A DNA stretch of 58,129 nucleotides from Bacillus sp. MM2020_1 (GCA_011250595.1 JAANMP010000030.1:1-58129), one strand, 5' to 3'; positions 15,721-24,389 are shown, numbered from the stretch's first letter. The notes: generated by a model from the sequence alone, not told the origin. Numbers and translations are program-made.

Positions 15721-16686
15721 CTAGACCTCAATTGTTGTAATTTTTTTTATTAGGATAAACCCTAAAATACCTGAAATTAGGCCTGCCCCCACCATTGCCA
15801 GCCCAATCGGATTATGAAATAGAATACTTATATAATCAGGCTGAATCAAGTAAAGAACAAATCCTAGAATTACTGGTAGGAGGGCAATGATATAACCTGA
15901 TAGTCTCCCCTGTGCTGTAAGCGTCGCAATTTGCCTATGTATTTTTGTTCGATCACGAATCGTTTCGACTATTCTATCAAGAACAGTTGCAAGGTTACCA
16001 CCAACCTGCCGTTGAATCAAAATTGCTTGGATCATTAAATCCAAATCTTCACTAGGCATTCGTTCCTTTAAATCATTTAAGGCATCTTCAATACTTTTTC
16101 CATATTGCATTTCCTTCAAAACAGTCTCGATCTCGTCTTTAATTGGAGTTATTGCCTCCTCCGCAACAGATTTCAGTCCTTGAGGAAGACTAAAACCAGC
16201 CTTTAGGGACCCAACAATGGTCGTAATCATATCGGCAAGTCCTTCATTAAATTTCAAAACCCTCTCACGCTGTTTTTTTCGTAAATACCACTTTGGTAGG
16301 AAAAATCCGAGGATGGCACCAACAAGTAGGAAAAACAAATTATCAGTGAATAAGTAGAACAGTCCCCCTGCTAATGCCGTGAATAGCCATTGAAAAAGAA
16401 TGTATTCTTCTGGTTTTAATGGCAATCCTGATTGGGCTAGTTTTGTTTCAAGTTTGTTATTTTTTTCTTTTGTAAGAACTTTCTTCTGAATTTTTTGTTT
16501 TACAGTTTGAATAAACCTAAATTTCTTTATTTCTACATTGGTTCGATTGTTGATCTCCTTTTGAGCAGCTAGGTAATACTGCATTCGAACTTGAAGTTTA
16601 TCTTCAGTCCGGAAAATCTGCTTAAAAATAAACAAAAATAAAAAAAGGGTCGTTAATAAAAAGAAGAAGATGAGAAGGAATATCAT
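15721..16686 (-). CDS. tadB: Tad pilus inner-membrane platform protein TadB
   Basis: A 321-residue T2SSF protein: an N-terminal helix, a basic linker, two helices near residues 98-135, the cytoplasmic domain with LADMITTIVGSLKAGFSLPQG and IQRQVGGNLATVLDRI, and two C-terminal helices. The latter motifs separate TadB from TadC. Its ATG overlaps the cpaF stop by four bases (ATGA), indicating translational coupling. Confidence 0.88.
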   Translation of the reverse strand: MIFLLIFFFLLTTLFLFLFIFKQIFRTEDKLQVRMQYYLAAQKEINNRTNVEIKKFRFIQTVKQKIQKKVLTKEKNNKLETKLAQSGLPLKPEEYILFQWLFTALAGGLFYLFTDNLFFLLVGAILGFFLPKWYLRKKQRERVLKFNEGLADMITTIVGSLKAGFSLPQGLKSVAEEAITPIKDEIETVLKEMQYGKSIEDALNDLKERMPSEDLDLMIQAILIQRQVGGNLATVLDRIVETIRDRTKIHRQIATLTAQGRLSGYIIALLPVILGFVLYLIQPDYISILFHNPIGLAMVGAGLISGILGFILIKKITTIEV

Positions 16687-18113
16687 TGCCTCCGCACCTC
16701 ATTTTCAATATACACCGATGCTGGAATGTAATTACCGGATAATTCAAGTCGTTCATGGAATTTTGGTCTTACTCCTGTTGGTACTAGACGTCCAATTATT
16801 TTACCTTCTGGTGTCAGTCCCTCTTGCTTAAAAACAAAGATATCTTGTAAGACGATCATATCACCTTCCATACCTTGAACCTCTGTAATGTTTGTTATTT
16901 TTCTTGAGCCATCCTTTAAGCGGGATTGTTGAATAATCACATCGATTGCACTAGCAATTTGTTCTCGAATCGCTTTGATTGGCAAATCTACTCCGGCTAA
17001 CAAAACCATTGTTTCTAAGCGAGCAATCATATCTCTCGGACTATTTGAATGACCCGTAGCAAGAGAACCATCATGGCCTGTATTCATCGCCTGCAGCATG
17101 TCAAGTGCTTCTCCTCCTCGGACTTCACCAATAATAACCCTATCAGGTCTCATCCTTAGAGAATTCTTAACAAGATCACGAATTGAGATGGAACCTTTAC
17201 CTTCGATATTCGCGGGGCGTGACTCTAAGGAAACAACATGATCTTGTCCCAACTGGATTTCAGCAGCATCCTCAATCGTTACAATTCTTTCATCATCCGG
17301 AATAAAATTCGAAAGGACATTGAGAGTTGTGGTTTTCCCAGAACCTGTCCCACCGCTGACAAACATATTTAACCTCGCCTTTACACATGCATCTAGAAAA
17401 ATTGCCATTTCCTCAGTGACAGTTCCAAATTTGATTAAATCTTCAATTTGGTAAGGATCCTTTGAAAACTTCCTGATGGTTAGGGTAGGTCCGTTAATTG
17501 CCAATGGAGGAATGATAGCATTTACCCGTGAACCATCCGGCAGCCTCGCATCGACCATCGGAGAACTTTCATCGATTCTTCTTCCAAGTGGTGTAACAAT
17601 TTTTTCAATTATGCTCAGGACATGCTCATTATCACGGAACTGTACCTCTGTTAACTCCAACTTCCCTTTCCGCTCACAGTATACTTGATTTGGTCCATTT
17701 ACCATTACTTCAGAGACATCCTCATCTAATAGAAGGGGGTTAATGGGACCAAATCCGGTTAAATCGTTAATTAACTCCTCGACCACTTTTTTTCGATCAA
17801 TATGGGCTCGAAACTCTTCATCCTCTTTTATGATTTCGATTGCCATACTATCTATTTTTGGAATAATTACATCGATATCTTGATCTTTTAGCTCATGGAG
17901 AATTTTTTTATAAAGGATATTCTTCAATTCTTGATGTTTGTTACTTTTCGACACTTTTATATTTACTTTTTTCTTTTCTTTTGTATTCTTTTCACGGGTC
18001 ACTGTGCGTATTTCAAGCATAGGTGTGGATGCTTGATTTTCACTATAAGATGGCACATGTGATTCCCCACCGGTACGTTTACTTTTTTCTTGTATTCTAT
18101 TGAGAAGCCCCAT
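16683..18113 (-). CDS. cpaF: Tad/Flp pilus assembly ATPase CpaF (TadA)
   Basis: A 476-residue secretion ATPase of the VirB11/TadA type. A variable, charged N-terminus (1-60) precedes the N-terminal domain (about 65-225), with Walker A GGTGSGKTT at 254-262 and RMRPDRVIIGEVRGGEALDMLQAMNTGH covering the Walker B/Asp box region, then the His box GSLATGHSN. It powers pilin assembly from the cytoplasmic face of the membrane. It is coupled to tadB by a 4-base overlap. Confidence 0.93.
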   Translation of the reverse strand: MGLLNRIQEKSKRTGGESHVPSYSENQASTPMLEIRTVTREKNTKEKKKVNIKVSKSNKHQELKNILYKKILHELKDQDIDVIIPKIDSMAIEIIKEDEEFRAHIDRKKVVEELINDLTGFGPINPLLLDEDVSEVMVNGPNQVYCERKGKLELTEVQFRDNEHVLSIIEKIVTPLGRRIDESSPMVDARLPDGSRVNAIIPPLAINGPTLTIRKFSKDPYQIEDLIKFGTVTEEMAIFLDACVKARLNMFVSGGTGSGKTTTLNVLSNFIPDDERIVTIEDAAEIQLGQDHVVSLESRPANIEGKGSISIRDLVKNSLRMRPDRVIIGEVRGGEALDMLQAMNTGHDGSLATGHSNSPRDMIARLETMVLLAGVDLPIKAIREQIASAIDVIIQQSRLKDGSRKITNITEVQGMEGDMIVLQDIFVFKQEGLTPEGKIIGRLVPTGVRPKFHERLELSGNYIPASVYIENEVRRQ

Positions 18114-18130
18114 CCCTCAACCCACCTTAT

Positions 18131-18973
18131 TTAACGTTTTTTTGAAAACCATTTTGAAAAAGATGAATGCTGTTTTTTTGCTTTTTGTGATGTAATAACA
18201 TTTCCACGAGAAAGGAGTTCCGCCATTTTAAAGACGCTTTTTGCGACTTCTGATTTCCCATTCTTGATCACAAATGGTACACCCAAATTAATTGATTGTG
18301 AACAAACTTGAAAATCATTTGGAATAGTAATGGGGGATTCTTCAGATAATATTTTGGCTGCATCTGTTGCATTAATGACACTTTCCATATTTGATCTATT
18401 AATAATAACCCGCACTTTTAGACGTAGATCAAGAATGTCGAAAGTTTCAAGAAGAAGTTTGGTATTTTTTAAAGCAGCCATTTCAAGATTTGTTACCACA
18501 AGTATTTGGTCGGCCTGCTCAATAATGCGAAGAGTTTGATCGTTTAAACCAACAGATGTGTCTACGACAACATAATCATGCTGAGTTAGCATCAGATTAA
18601 TTATTTTAATAATAGATTCACTGGTTATTAAATCAGCGAATTCTGGTCGATTGGGAGCAGATAGTACTTTAACACCACTTTCATGAACTGCTAAATAATT
18701 TGCAAGGCTATGTTCATCCAGTGTTTCAATTTCCTCTAACACATCTTTTATGGTTAGAGAAAATTTTAAATCCATCGCAAGGTTAACATCGCCAAATTGG
18801 AAATCTCCATCTAATATTCCTACTGAGAAGTTTTTCTTTAGCAGCGCTACCGCTAAATTTACCGTTAGTGTGGTACGACCAATCCCGCCTTTTGCACTGC
18901 AAACAGCTATTAGTTTTCCACGTTGCGGATTCATATTTTTATGTGCGGTTTGCATTTCATCATGGCTTGTCAT
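18131..18973 (-). CDS. cpaE: CpaE/TadZ-like MinD-family ATPase
   Basis: A 280-residue ParA/MinD-type ATPase with the deviant Walker A KGGIGRTT near residue 30 and DGDFQFGDVNLAMDL following. The C-terminal tail is basic and Ser/Lys-rich (QKAKKQHSSFSKWFSKKR), possibly an amphipathic membrane-targeting helix. It lacks the N-terminal receiver-like domain of full-length CpaE/TadZ. In other species this protein localises the Tad machine. GGAGGGTG precedes the ATG. Confidence 0.85.
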   Translation of the reverse strand: MTSHDEMQTAHKNMNPQRGKLIAVCSAKGGIGRTTLTVNLAVALLKKNFSVGILDGDFQFGDVNLAMDLKFSLTIKDVLEEIETLDEHSLANYLAVHESGVKVLSAPNRPEFADLITSESIIKIINLMLTQHDYVVVDTSVGLNDQTLRIIEQADQILVVTNLEMAALKNTKLLLETFDILDLRLKVRVIINRSNMESVINATDAAKILSEESPITIPNDFQVCSQSINLGVPFVIKNGKSEVAKSVFKMAELLSRGNVITSQKAKKQHSSFSKWFSKKR

Positions 18974-19005
18974 GAATCGTCACCCTCCATTGCTTGCTTT
19001 TATTG

Positions 19006-19713
19006 TTACTGATTCGTTTTATTTCCCTCACTCATTAGTGGACGCTTGTTGAGAATCAAGTGTATTTTCCCTTCTTCTGTTGCATTTACCAATTTGAGTG
19101 CATCTTCCGGTTTTAATTCCAGGGTGACTGAGCTGTATTCGATATATTTTTCCTTTGTATTTTCAGGTGTCAACATTCTTCTACCAACTGCCAGAACCCT
19201 AGCTTTGTTAAGCAACATAACCGATTGAGCTACATCCTGCTTCGCTTTATTCTTAATGATTTTTGTAAAAATAACGTCTACTTCATCTTCTGGTTCCAGC
19301 AAATTTGTGACTGACTGGTTAATATTCACGCCTACAGATATAGCGCGGTAGCCATCTCTTACCTTCCGAGAAACATAGACGCCTTCTTCTTGCTCAGTTC
19401 CGAGGCGATGACTAAGAATTGTTTCACCTTTTTCAATCATAGCTGTAGCAAGCTTTCCTTCTGCTTCAGAAAGGCTCTTTACAGCTTGAGGGAGAACATT
19501 TTTCTCCGGCATTTGCACGAGTTCAAGTTTCTTTGAACTAATTTTTTCATTTTTTTCAATTTTCTCTTTCGCGACAACCACTTCAATAGTCCGAATCGTT
19601 GCTGTGGTTGCCTTTTCTGTATTTATTTGTTTCATATATTGAAAGAATAAAATGGTTGTGATGATTCCCATTACGAGTGATAACATTAATACCATTTTTG
19701 ACTTCACTTGCAT
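19006..19713 (-). CDS. cpaB: Flp pilus assembly protein CpaB (SAF domain)
   Basis: A 235-residue protein with one N-terminal helix (about 8-27), a SAF domain (about 42-105, VVVAKEKIEKNEKISSKKL) and a second beta-rich RcpC/CpaB domain containing YRAISVGVNINQSVTNLLEPEDEVDVIF. In Gram-negatives CpaB works with the secretin; here, without an outer membrane, it is probably an extracytoplasmic assembly factor. I start at ATG 19713, three codons after the GGAG within the preceding gene's end. Confidence 0.88.
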   Translation of the reverse strand: MQVKSKMVLMLSLVMGIITTILFFQYMKQINTEKATTATIRTIEVVVAKEKIEKNEKISSKKLELVQMPEKNVLPQAVKSLSEAEGKLATAMIEKGETILSHRLGTEQEEGVYVSRKVRDGYRAISVGVNINQSVTNLLEPEDEVDVIFTKIIKNKAKQDVAQSVMLLNKARVLAVGRRMLTPENTKEKYIEYSSVTLELKPEDALKLVNATEEGKIHLILNKRPLMSEGNKTNQ

Positions 19714-19716
19714 CAC

Positions 19717-20634
19717 CTACTCCGTTAATCGTATGCTGTATGCTCCTCTGTCCTTACTTCCCTCCACATAAGAACCCAGACCTGTCCTTTTTATAAAAAC
19801 TCCGTTAATAGAAGTATCATTCGAGCTCATTGGGTTCGTAATATAGAAATAAGCAAAACCCGAAACTTGTACTTGTTTCATCTGACCGCCTCCATAGTTA
19901 TATGGTTTATAAACAAGGACAAGGATAATCCTAGAACAATTGCGTAAACTGTAGTCTCCTGGTGGTTGAGTGCATCCATCTACTCGCTCTTGAATTGCAC
20001 TTCTTGTACTTCCGGCAATATTCCCTGTTTGTGTTTCAATAATATCGCCAACTTTAATACCTGATTGATAACCATAACGTAAATTTTCTTCGTACGTTTT
20101 TGCTCCTGGACCGCCAAGAGCTAAGATTCCAAAATTACCTGTTAATGAATCCGATGAATCGACCTTTAGCTGGTAGGTTTTATAATATTCTAATGGGATG
20201 CTTTCATCTATTCCCAAAGGTGCAGCACCTACTGCGTTACCAATGGTGGCCAATCCTGCGGCAGCGCGGGCTCTAACATCCACCTTTTCGAATCCAAATA
20301 GACTGGAGAAGGTAAGCTTTACAGTTTTTTTTAATGTTATTGCCACTTTCTTTCCCATATCGATATTTATTTTTTCTAATGAAGCCGAATCTTTATGGGC
20401 ACTTAAGATATATTGAACTGTAGTGGTAACTTTTTGTTCCGTATTTGTAAGTTCCTGTGAGCCTGAAAGAACAGCGGCATTTGCTTCCTTTTGCAATTGG
20501 CTTTTATTCATAAATAGTAAACTTCCATCAATAGCAAGACCAGCCATTCCCAAGAGTATGATCAGGGCGCCGATACCAAAAATAAGGGCATTTCCACGCT
20601 CATCCTTCAACATTCTTTTGAAAAAAAGTTGCAT
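19717..20634 (-). CDS. TadG-like pilus assembly protein
   Basis: A 305-residue protein. The N-terminal TadE/G-type segment DERGNALIFGIGALIILLGM has a hydrophobic helix preceded by Gly, and a long extracellular part rich in Ser, Thr and Gly follows. Two Cys (CTQPPGDYSLRNC) may form a disulfide. No von Willebrand A domain motif is obvious, so it is shorter than classical TadG. ATG 20634 follows AAGGGGCGA; a longer frame overlaps tadE. Probably a minor pseudopilin. Confidence 0.75.
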   Translation of the reverse strand: MQLFFKRMLKDERGNALIFGIGALIILLGMAGLAIDGSLLFMNKSQLQKEANAAVLSGSQELTNTEQKVTTTVQYILSAHKDSASLEKINIDMGKKVAITLKKTVKLTFSSLFGFEKVDVRARAAAGLATIGNAVGAAPLGIDESIPLEYYKTYQLKVDSSDSLTGNFGILALGGPGAKTYEENLRYGYQSGIKVGDIIETQTGNIAGSTRSAIQERVDGCTQPPGDYSLRNCSRIILVLVYKPYNYGGGQMKQVQVSGFAYFYITNPMSSNDTSINGVFIKRTGLGSYVEGSKDRGAYSIRLTE

Positions 20635-20647
20635 TTCAATTCGCCCC

Positions 20648-21031
20648 TTATTCGACACGGATCGTTGAATCCGTATCAATGGTAAAAGTGGATGAAAATA
20701 ATTTCGAAATCAATGGAGTCATAAATTTAAATGGATAGTGAAGCTTCACCGTAACATAATCACCCGTGTGCCTAATTGTATCTTTTGGAGAAATTTCAAT
20801 AGTCAATTTTGTCTGATCACTAAAATGGATGTATTGATGAGCGAAGGTAGAAATTTCTTGATCGTTTTGACCTAAACCACCAAGCCGAACCGTTTCTTGT
20901 GCGGCCATTTGAAGATGGGCATATGAATAGATTAGTCTCCCAAAGTCAATAATTCCGACCAAAATCAGTAAAAAAACAGGAAGCAAGAGCGCTGTTTCTA
21001 CCATTGATTGGCCCCGTTGATCCTTTTTCAT
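20648..21031 (-). CDS. tadE: TadE-like minor pseudopilin
   Basis: A 127-residue protein beginning MKKDQRGQSMVETALLLPVF, the TadE motif in which Gly precedes a hydrophobic helix with a Glu at +5. Cleavage by the A24 prepilin peptidase after Gly 7 is expected. The rest is beta-rich and extracellular. The ATG overlaps the cpaA stop by four bases. It sits between the peptidase and the TadG-like gene, as in many Tad loci. Confidence 0.88.
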   Translation of the reverse strand: MKKDQRGQSMVETALLLPVFLLILVGIIDFGRLIYSYAHLQMAAQETVRLGGLGQNDQEISTFAHQYIHFSDQTKLTIEISPKDTIRHTGDYVTVKLHYPFKFMTPLISKLFSSTFTIDTDSTIRVE

Positions 21032-21546
21032 ATGTGAATGCCTCCAACACGGAATGCTTGATAGATTGCTCCAGCTGCAATTGCCACACCATATGGGTAG
21101 GTTGTTTTCATAGCCTCTTCATTGTGTAACCAAGGAAATCGTACACCATTAAGAAGTCCCAGATAAAAATAGAGTATTTTAGTTAATCTAGTTTTTAAAC
21201 CTTTTCGAAAAACAAGAATAAATATCGCCATAATTCCACCGGCCAAAGCCATAAATACGGATGCCGTTAATACAAATACGACTCCTTTTAATCCTCCAAT
21301 GACAGCAAGCAGTTTCACATCACCGGCTCCCATTCCGCCCAGTAAAAACGGAATGAACAAAATACCTAATCCAACAAACACCCCAAATACTGTATCAGTT
21401 AAACCCTGAAGCCCTCCCGTAATAGAGTTCACAATCAAGGCAAGCAGTAAAAAAGGAAATAATACCGCATTATAGATTTTTCGTTCATTAAGATCGGTGA
21501 TGACACAAATGAGTAAGAGAATAAATAATAAATAAGTACTCCACAT
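21028..21546 (-). CDS. cpaA: Prepilin peptidase CpaA/TadV (A24)
   Basis: A 172-residue membrane protease with about five or six helices. The two catalytic Asp residues are seen in VITDLNERKIYN (Asp 18) and in the GGMGAGDVKLLAVIGG motif (GxGD, Asp near 96). There is no methylase domain, as usual for the short Tad form. It should process the Flp pilin and TadE. The hairpin between flp and cpaA suggests that fewer transcripts reach this gene than reach flp. Confidence 0.9.
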   Translation of the reverse strand: MWSTYLLFILLLICVITDLNERKIYNAVLFPFLLLALIVNSITGGLQGLTDTVFGVFVGLGILFIPFLLGGMGAGDVKLLAVIGGLKGVVFVLTASVFMALAGGIMAIFILVFRKGLKTRLTKILYFYLGLLNGVRFPWLHNEEAMKTTYPYGVAIAAGAIYQAFRVGGIHI

Positions 21547-21571
21547 TGTTTCTTCTCCTAGTTAATTTATA

Positions 21572-21604
21572 GAAAAAGCCTCACGTTGCATTGAACGCAA
21601 GGCT
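21572..21604 (-). terminator. Partial terminator/attenuator after flp
   Basis: On the minus strand, AGCCTTGCGTT pairs with AACGTGAGGCT (two G-U pairs) around CAATGC and is followed by TTTTT. It lies inside the operon, so partial read-through giving excess pilin over machinery is the likely purpose. Confidence 0.7.
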
Positions 21605-21634
21605 ACTATGGCATTTATACAGACCATTTTTTAA

Positions 21635-21817
21635 TTAGCTACCGCTAATTGCACTAGTTAAAGATGTAGAAATACTTGTAAAGATAGCACCAATTTTGTC
21701 TTTTAGAATAACCACTGCACCAACAACCACAACTGCAATCCCTGCTAACACTAATCCATACTCAGTCATACCTTGTCCTTGTTCTTCTGTTAATAAAGCT
21801 TTCATTTTTTTCATCAT
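21635..21817 (-). CDS. flp: Flp/Tad major pilin
   Basis: A 60-residue prepilin. The 14-residue leader MMKKMKALLTEEQG ends at the predicted cleavage site, and the mature part starts QGMTEYGLVLAG with Glu at +5 and Tyr at +6, the Flp signature. A 20-residue Val/Ile-rich helix follows, then a short Ser/Thr tail. AAGGGG nine bases upstream supports the first ATG. It is the structural subunit of the predicted pilus. Confidence 0.93.
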   Translation of the reverse strand: MMKKMKALLTEEQGQGMTEYGLVLAGIAVVVVGAVVILKDKIGAIFTSISTSLTSAISGS

Positions 21818-21833
21818 TTGTAAAAACCCCTTT

Positions 21834-22175
21834 TCATTTTATAGTTAAATAGTTTCCGACTTTCGTTTCCGTTTTCCGGATTGTTCCTGCTGGCATTTCC
21901 AAAACAGAGTAAGCTCTTTTTTGAAACTTCCCAACTTTTGCAGGCAGTATCGTTTCGTCCATGCCCACGATTTCTAAGTCCTTGCTTATGTACAAGACGT
22001 CGATGGAATAACTCATGAAAAACGTATGAATCGATTGGCAGGGTCGGATTAGCAAGCCGTGACCTGCTGGTAAATTTTCCGAAAACATCAACCCTTTTAA
22101 TCTTTTAAAAAAGGTGTCAGCAGTTGATAAATGGTTTACCAGTTCCGCTCCGTTCGACAGATTCACGACCTTCAA
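21834..22175 (-). CDS. DUF192 family protein
   Basis: A 113-residue protein with the DUF192 pattern: RLKGLMFSENLPAGHGLLIRPCQSIHTFFM, then DVLYISKDLEIV and a final AYSVLEMPAGTI. DUF192 proteins are small beta-rich domains of unknown function, and they often occur next to Tad loci. It is the first gene after the c-di-GMP riboswitch and its terminator, and lies 17 bases before flp. No signal peptide is present here, unlike many DUF192 proteins. Confidence 0.85.
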   Translation of the reverse strand: MKVVNLSNGAELVNHLSTADTFFKRLKGLMFSENLPAGHGLLIRPCQSIHTFFMSYSIDVLYISKDLEIVGMDETILPAKVGKFQKRAYSVLEMPAGTIRKTETKVGNYLTIK

Positions 22176-22194
22176 TGATTTTCACCTCCATGCA

Positions 22195-22231
22195 ATTAAA
22201 ATAACCCCGCCTTTACCGAAAGGGGGGGTTA
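22195..22231 (-). terminator. Terminator acting as riboswitch expression platform
   Basis: On the minus strand, TAACCCC-C-CCTTT / AAAGG-C-GGGGTTA closes around CGGT and is followed by TTTTAATT. It lies about 70 bases after the aptamer and just before the DUF192 gene, so aptamer folding could control read-through into the Tad operon. Confidence 0.75.
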
Positions 22232-22302
22232 AAAGTCATAGAACACTCATATACACATAGAAAACCTATGCAGACATAGAATATCCAATATGAAACACCC
22301 TG

Positions 22303-22394
22303 TTCTTTCGGTAACTGGCTGGCTTAGTGCAAATGCACCTTAGCCCCTGTAGCTTTGCGTCACTGATTTTCATCAGCTTTGCCTTTATCGAGAA
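22303..22394 (-). promoter_or_regulatory. Cyclic di-GMP-I (GEMM) riboswitch aptamer
   Basis: The minus strand reads GATAAAGGCAAA, a GAAA-capped hairpin (CTGAT-GAAA-ATCAG), the hallmark TGACGCAAAGCTACAGGGG, CTAAG, a second hairpin (GTGCA-TTTGCAC region), then GCCAGCCAGTTACCGAAAG. These blocks are in the order of the GEMM-I consensus: the GCAAA P1b loop, the tetraloop and receptor, GACGCAAAGC, and the closing GTTACCG. It heads the Tad pilus operon in the right orientation, with a terminator in between. Whether ligand turns the operon on or off cannot be read by eye. Confidence 0.88.
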
Positions 22395-22596
22395 TCAGTG
22401 TTTATTTTTCCGACTGATCTCTTAATCACATAATAGTCCCTTTTGGAATTAGCGAATATCCTACTAATTTATCATTTCGTGTCGAACTTCATAGGTAATT
22501 GTAACTATTTTTTATTTTCACCCCTATAAACAGATTAACAAAAGCGTAAATAAAATCCCTTCACGTCAGTATTCAATTTATTTGGGCGATTGAATC

Positions 22597-22622
22597 ACAT
22601 AACCATCGCCCATACATAGGAT
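22597..22622 (+). promoter_or_regulatory. Sigma-K-like promoter of gerP
   Basis: AC at 22597-22598, 16 bases, then CATAGGAT (fits CATANNNT) at 22615-22622, about 35 bases before the gerPA start. gerP is known to be sigma-K dependent in B. subtilis and B. cereus. The region between this and the riboswitch (22395-22596) shows no gene. Confidence 0.5.
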
Positions 22623-22655
22623 GTAGGAGATACTTTGAAAAAAAGGGTGTTGAAA

Positions 22656-22877
22656 ATGCCAGCGATTGTTGGAGTTGCACAGGTCATTACACTTGGCAGC
22701 AGTTCGGTTTTCCATATTGGAGATGTTTATAAAATTATGCCATTTTCTACTGCAAAAACCTTTTCCGGTGCTGGTTCCTTTAACACTGGGGATAGCTTAC
22801 AGCTCCATAATAATGTTAGTTCTACAAATACTAGTGATTCTGATGTTTACGACCAAGGGATTGCTCTTAATGCGTAA
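22656..22877 (+). CDS. gerPA: Spore germination protein GerPA
   Basis: A 73-residue GerPA/GerPF-type protein with MPAIVG at the start, SSVFHIGDVYKI, and GAGSFNTGDSL in the middle. The Gly/Ser/Asn/Asp-rich composition is normal. GerP proteins are coat-located and needed for germinants to reach inner receptors. ATG 22656 is chosen because the family begins MPAIVG; a TTG at 22635 with a GGAG seven bases ahead could add seven residues. Confidence 0.9.
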   Translation: MPAIVGVAQVITLGSSSVFHIGDVYKIMPFSTAKTFSGAGSFNTGDSLQLHNNVSSTNTSDSDVYDQGIALNA

Positions 22878-22895
22878 TGAATGGGTGATTTTTAA

Positions 22896-23117
22896 ATGAA
22901 TTTCTATATTCAACAGTCCATTCAAATAAATTTTATTAAAATTGGCGGGATTACCAATTCCTCAGTCTTACAAATCGGCAGTGCCGGGATTATCAAACCT
23001 ACAGCTCATTTATATAATACCGGCGGGTTTACACAACCGGCACCGCATATAATTAAATCCTCCGGCTCTTTATTAGGGGCACCAGCCGTACCGTTACAGG
23101 CTGCCGTTCGAAAATAA
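22896..23117 (+). CDS. gerPB: Spore germination protein GerPB
   Basis: A 73-residue protein with the GerPB opening MNFYIQQSIQINFIKIGGITNSSVLQIGSAGIIKP, then a Pro/Ala/Ser-rich tail. Second gene of gerPA-PF, 18 bases after gerPA with GGGTGAT as ribosome site. Part of the spore coat permeability system. Confidence 0.9.
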   Translation: MNFYIQQSIQINFIKIGGITNSSVLQIGSAGIIKPTAHLYNTGGFTQPAPHIIKSSGSLLGAPAVPLQAAVRK

Positions 23118-23188
23118 GATAAGATGTAAGCCCGCCCCCCAAAATAATATTAGGTAACCTATTGGCGAAATAATTGTGAGGTGATTAA

Positions 23189-23797
23189 ATGTATCAGGAT
23201 TATTCCCAATATCTCCAATGGCTGCAGAGATGTATTCAAGCACAGGAGCAAAGAATTCTTACATTAGAGAATGCTCTCCAAAAAATGAAAGAAGATATCA
23301 AACTAGTAAATGAAAAACAGGCGGTCCATATCGACAAAATTGAATATAAATTTGATCAATTGAAGGTTGAGACACTTGAAGGAACATTAAATATTGGTCT
23401 AAACCCTTCCGAATTATCCGGAATTGAGGACTTTGCTGTACAAAACCAATCCTTAACTACCCCAATTTCACCCAAACACCAAATGCAGAGATCAATGAAA
23501 ATCGAGGAAGCTATTTACAGATATCTAGAAACGGATTTACCTCTAGTAGTTGAAGCTGTCCAGAGGGAATTAAACGTACAACCAAATGATGAATATTTAT
23601 CTTTTGTAAAACAAGACATTATTAAACAGCTTCCTAGCAGGATTGAACATCATTTAGCCGCCAATTCCGCTAGCAGCCGTTCATCTGAAAATACACCTTC
23701 GGACGAATTAATTATTGAAGCACTTAAGAAAGAAATTCAAAATGGTGTAATGGTTTTTTTCAGCAATTTACCTGAAAATCTGAAAGGAATGAACTAA
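23189..23797 (+). CDS. gerPC: Spore germination protein GerPC
   Basis: A 202-residue protein. An N-terminal coiled coil (about 8-45, QRCIQAQEQRILTLENALQKM) is followed by a beta segment LEGTLNIGLNPSELSGIEDF typical of GerPC and a helical C-terminal half. It starts with MYQDYSQYLQWLQ. Largest member of the gerP set; GAGGTG precedes its ATG. The structural role within the coat is not known in detail. Confidence 0.9.
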   Translation: MYQDYSQYLQWLQRCIQAQEQRILTLENALQKMKEDIKLVNEKQAVHIDKIEYKFDQLKVETLEGTLNIGLNPSELSGIEDFAVQNQSLTTPISPKHQMQRSMKIEEAIYRYLETDLPLVVEAVQRELNVQPNDEYLSFVKQDIIKQLPSRIEHHLAANSASSRSSENTPSDELIIEALKKEIQNGVMVFFSNLPENLKGMN

Positions 23798-23799
23798 GA

Positions 23800-23976
23800 A
23801 TGAACTTCCAAGTTTATAACCGAGAGTTGTTTGTCGAGACCATCAAAATCACCGGGGTGGCCAGTTCATCGTTAGTATTGGTGGGCGATACGGAAACGAT
23901 CCAGTTGGCATCAACTTTTGATACCCCTGCGGAATCATTAATCATCGGCCCGTTTGTTCCTTTATCAGCGGAGTGA
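23800..23976 (+). CDS. gerPD: Spore germination protein GerPD
   Basis: A 58-residue protein, MNFQVYNRELFVETIKITGV..., with VGDTETIQLASTFDTPAESLI, the GerPD pattern. Its ATG is two bases after the gerPC stop, and its stop overlaps the start region of gerPE, so translation is probably coupled along the operon. Length agrees with other GerPD proteins. Confidence 0.88.
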   Translation: MNFQVYNRELFVETIKITGVASSSLVLVGDTETIQLASTFDTPAESLIIGPFVPLSAE

Positions 23977-23981
23977 CCATT

Positions 23982-24389
23982 ATGCTTCAGAGGACCTCTT
24001 GTGTTGATAATATAAATATTAAAATAGTCTCGTTTGCATCAACGGTACAGTTAGGGGATTCATGTATCATAAATGGACTTTCTACAGCACTTGCTGTCCA
24101 AAGGGAAATCGAAGAATTTTATGGAAATGAGGGCAATTTATCCTCTTACCGAGTTTTTTCTGAACCTATACCTTTTCTGCCAATTACGGAACCTTTCACC
24201 TACTCGCGTCAAAATCCAAACCCGCTCATTAAAGTTAATAAGATTGATATTATCGGGATATCTTCTTCATCCCTTTTACACGTTGGAAACAGCCGGAATG
24301 TTTCCTTGGAGGCTAGAATTATGCATATTCGACAGTTACTCCCAACTCCTAGAAATAAAGAAGAAGTAGAAGAACAGGGACAGAATTAA
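23982..24389 (+). CDS. gerPE: Spore germination protein GerPE
   Basis: A 135-residue protein with repeated GerP-like beta units: TVQLGDSCIINGLSTALAVQRE in the first half and ISSSSLLHVGNSRNVSLEARIMHIRQLLP in the second. ATG 23982 is preferred, since GGAG at 23970-23973 lies eight bases before it; a GTG overlapping the gerPD stop is also in frame. Fifth gene of the operon. Confidence 0.88.
   Translation: MLQRTSCVDNINIKIVSFASTVQLGDSCIINGLSTALAVQREIEEFYGNEGNLSSYRVFSEPIPFLPITEPFTYSRQNPNPLIKVNKIDIIGISSSSLLHVGNSRNVSLEARIMHIRQLLPTPRNKEEVEEQGQN

Noticed and set aside
22666..22899. Second frame within gerPA
   Set aside because: It is a shadow of the well-conserved gerPA frame, with no separate ribosome site.
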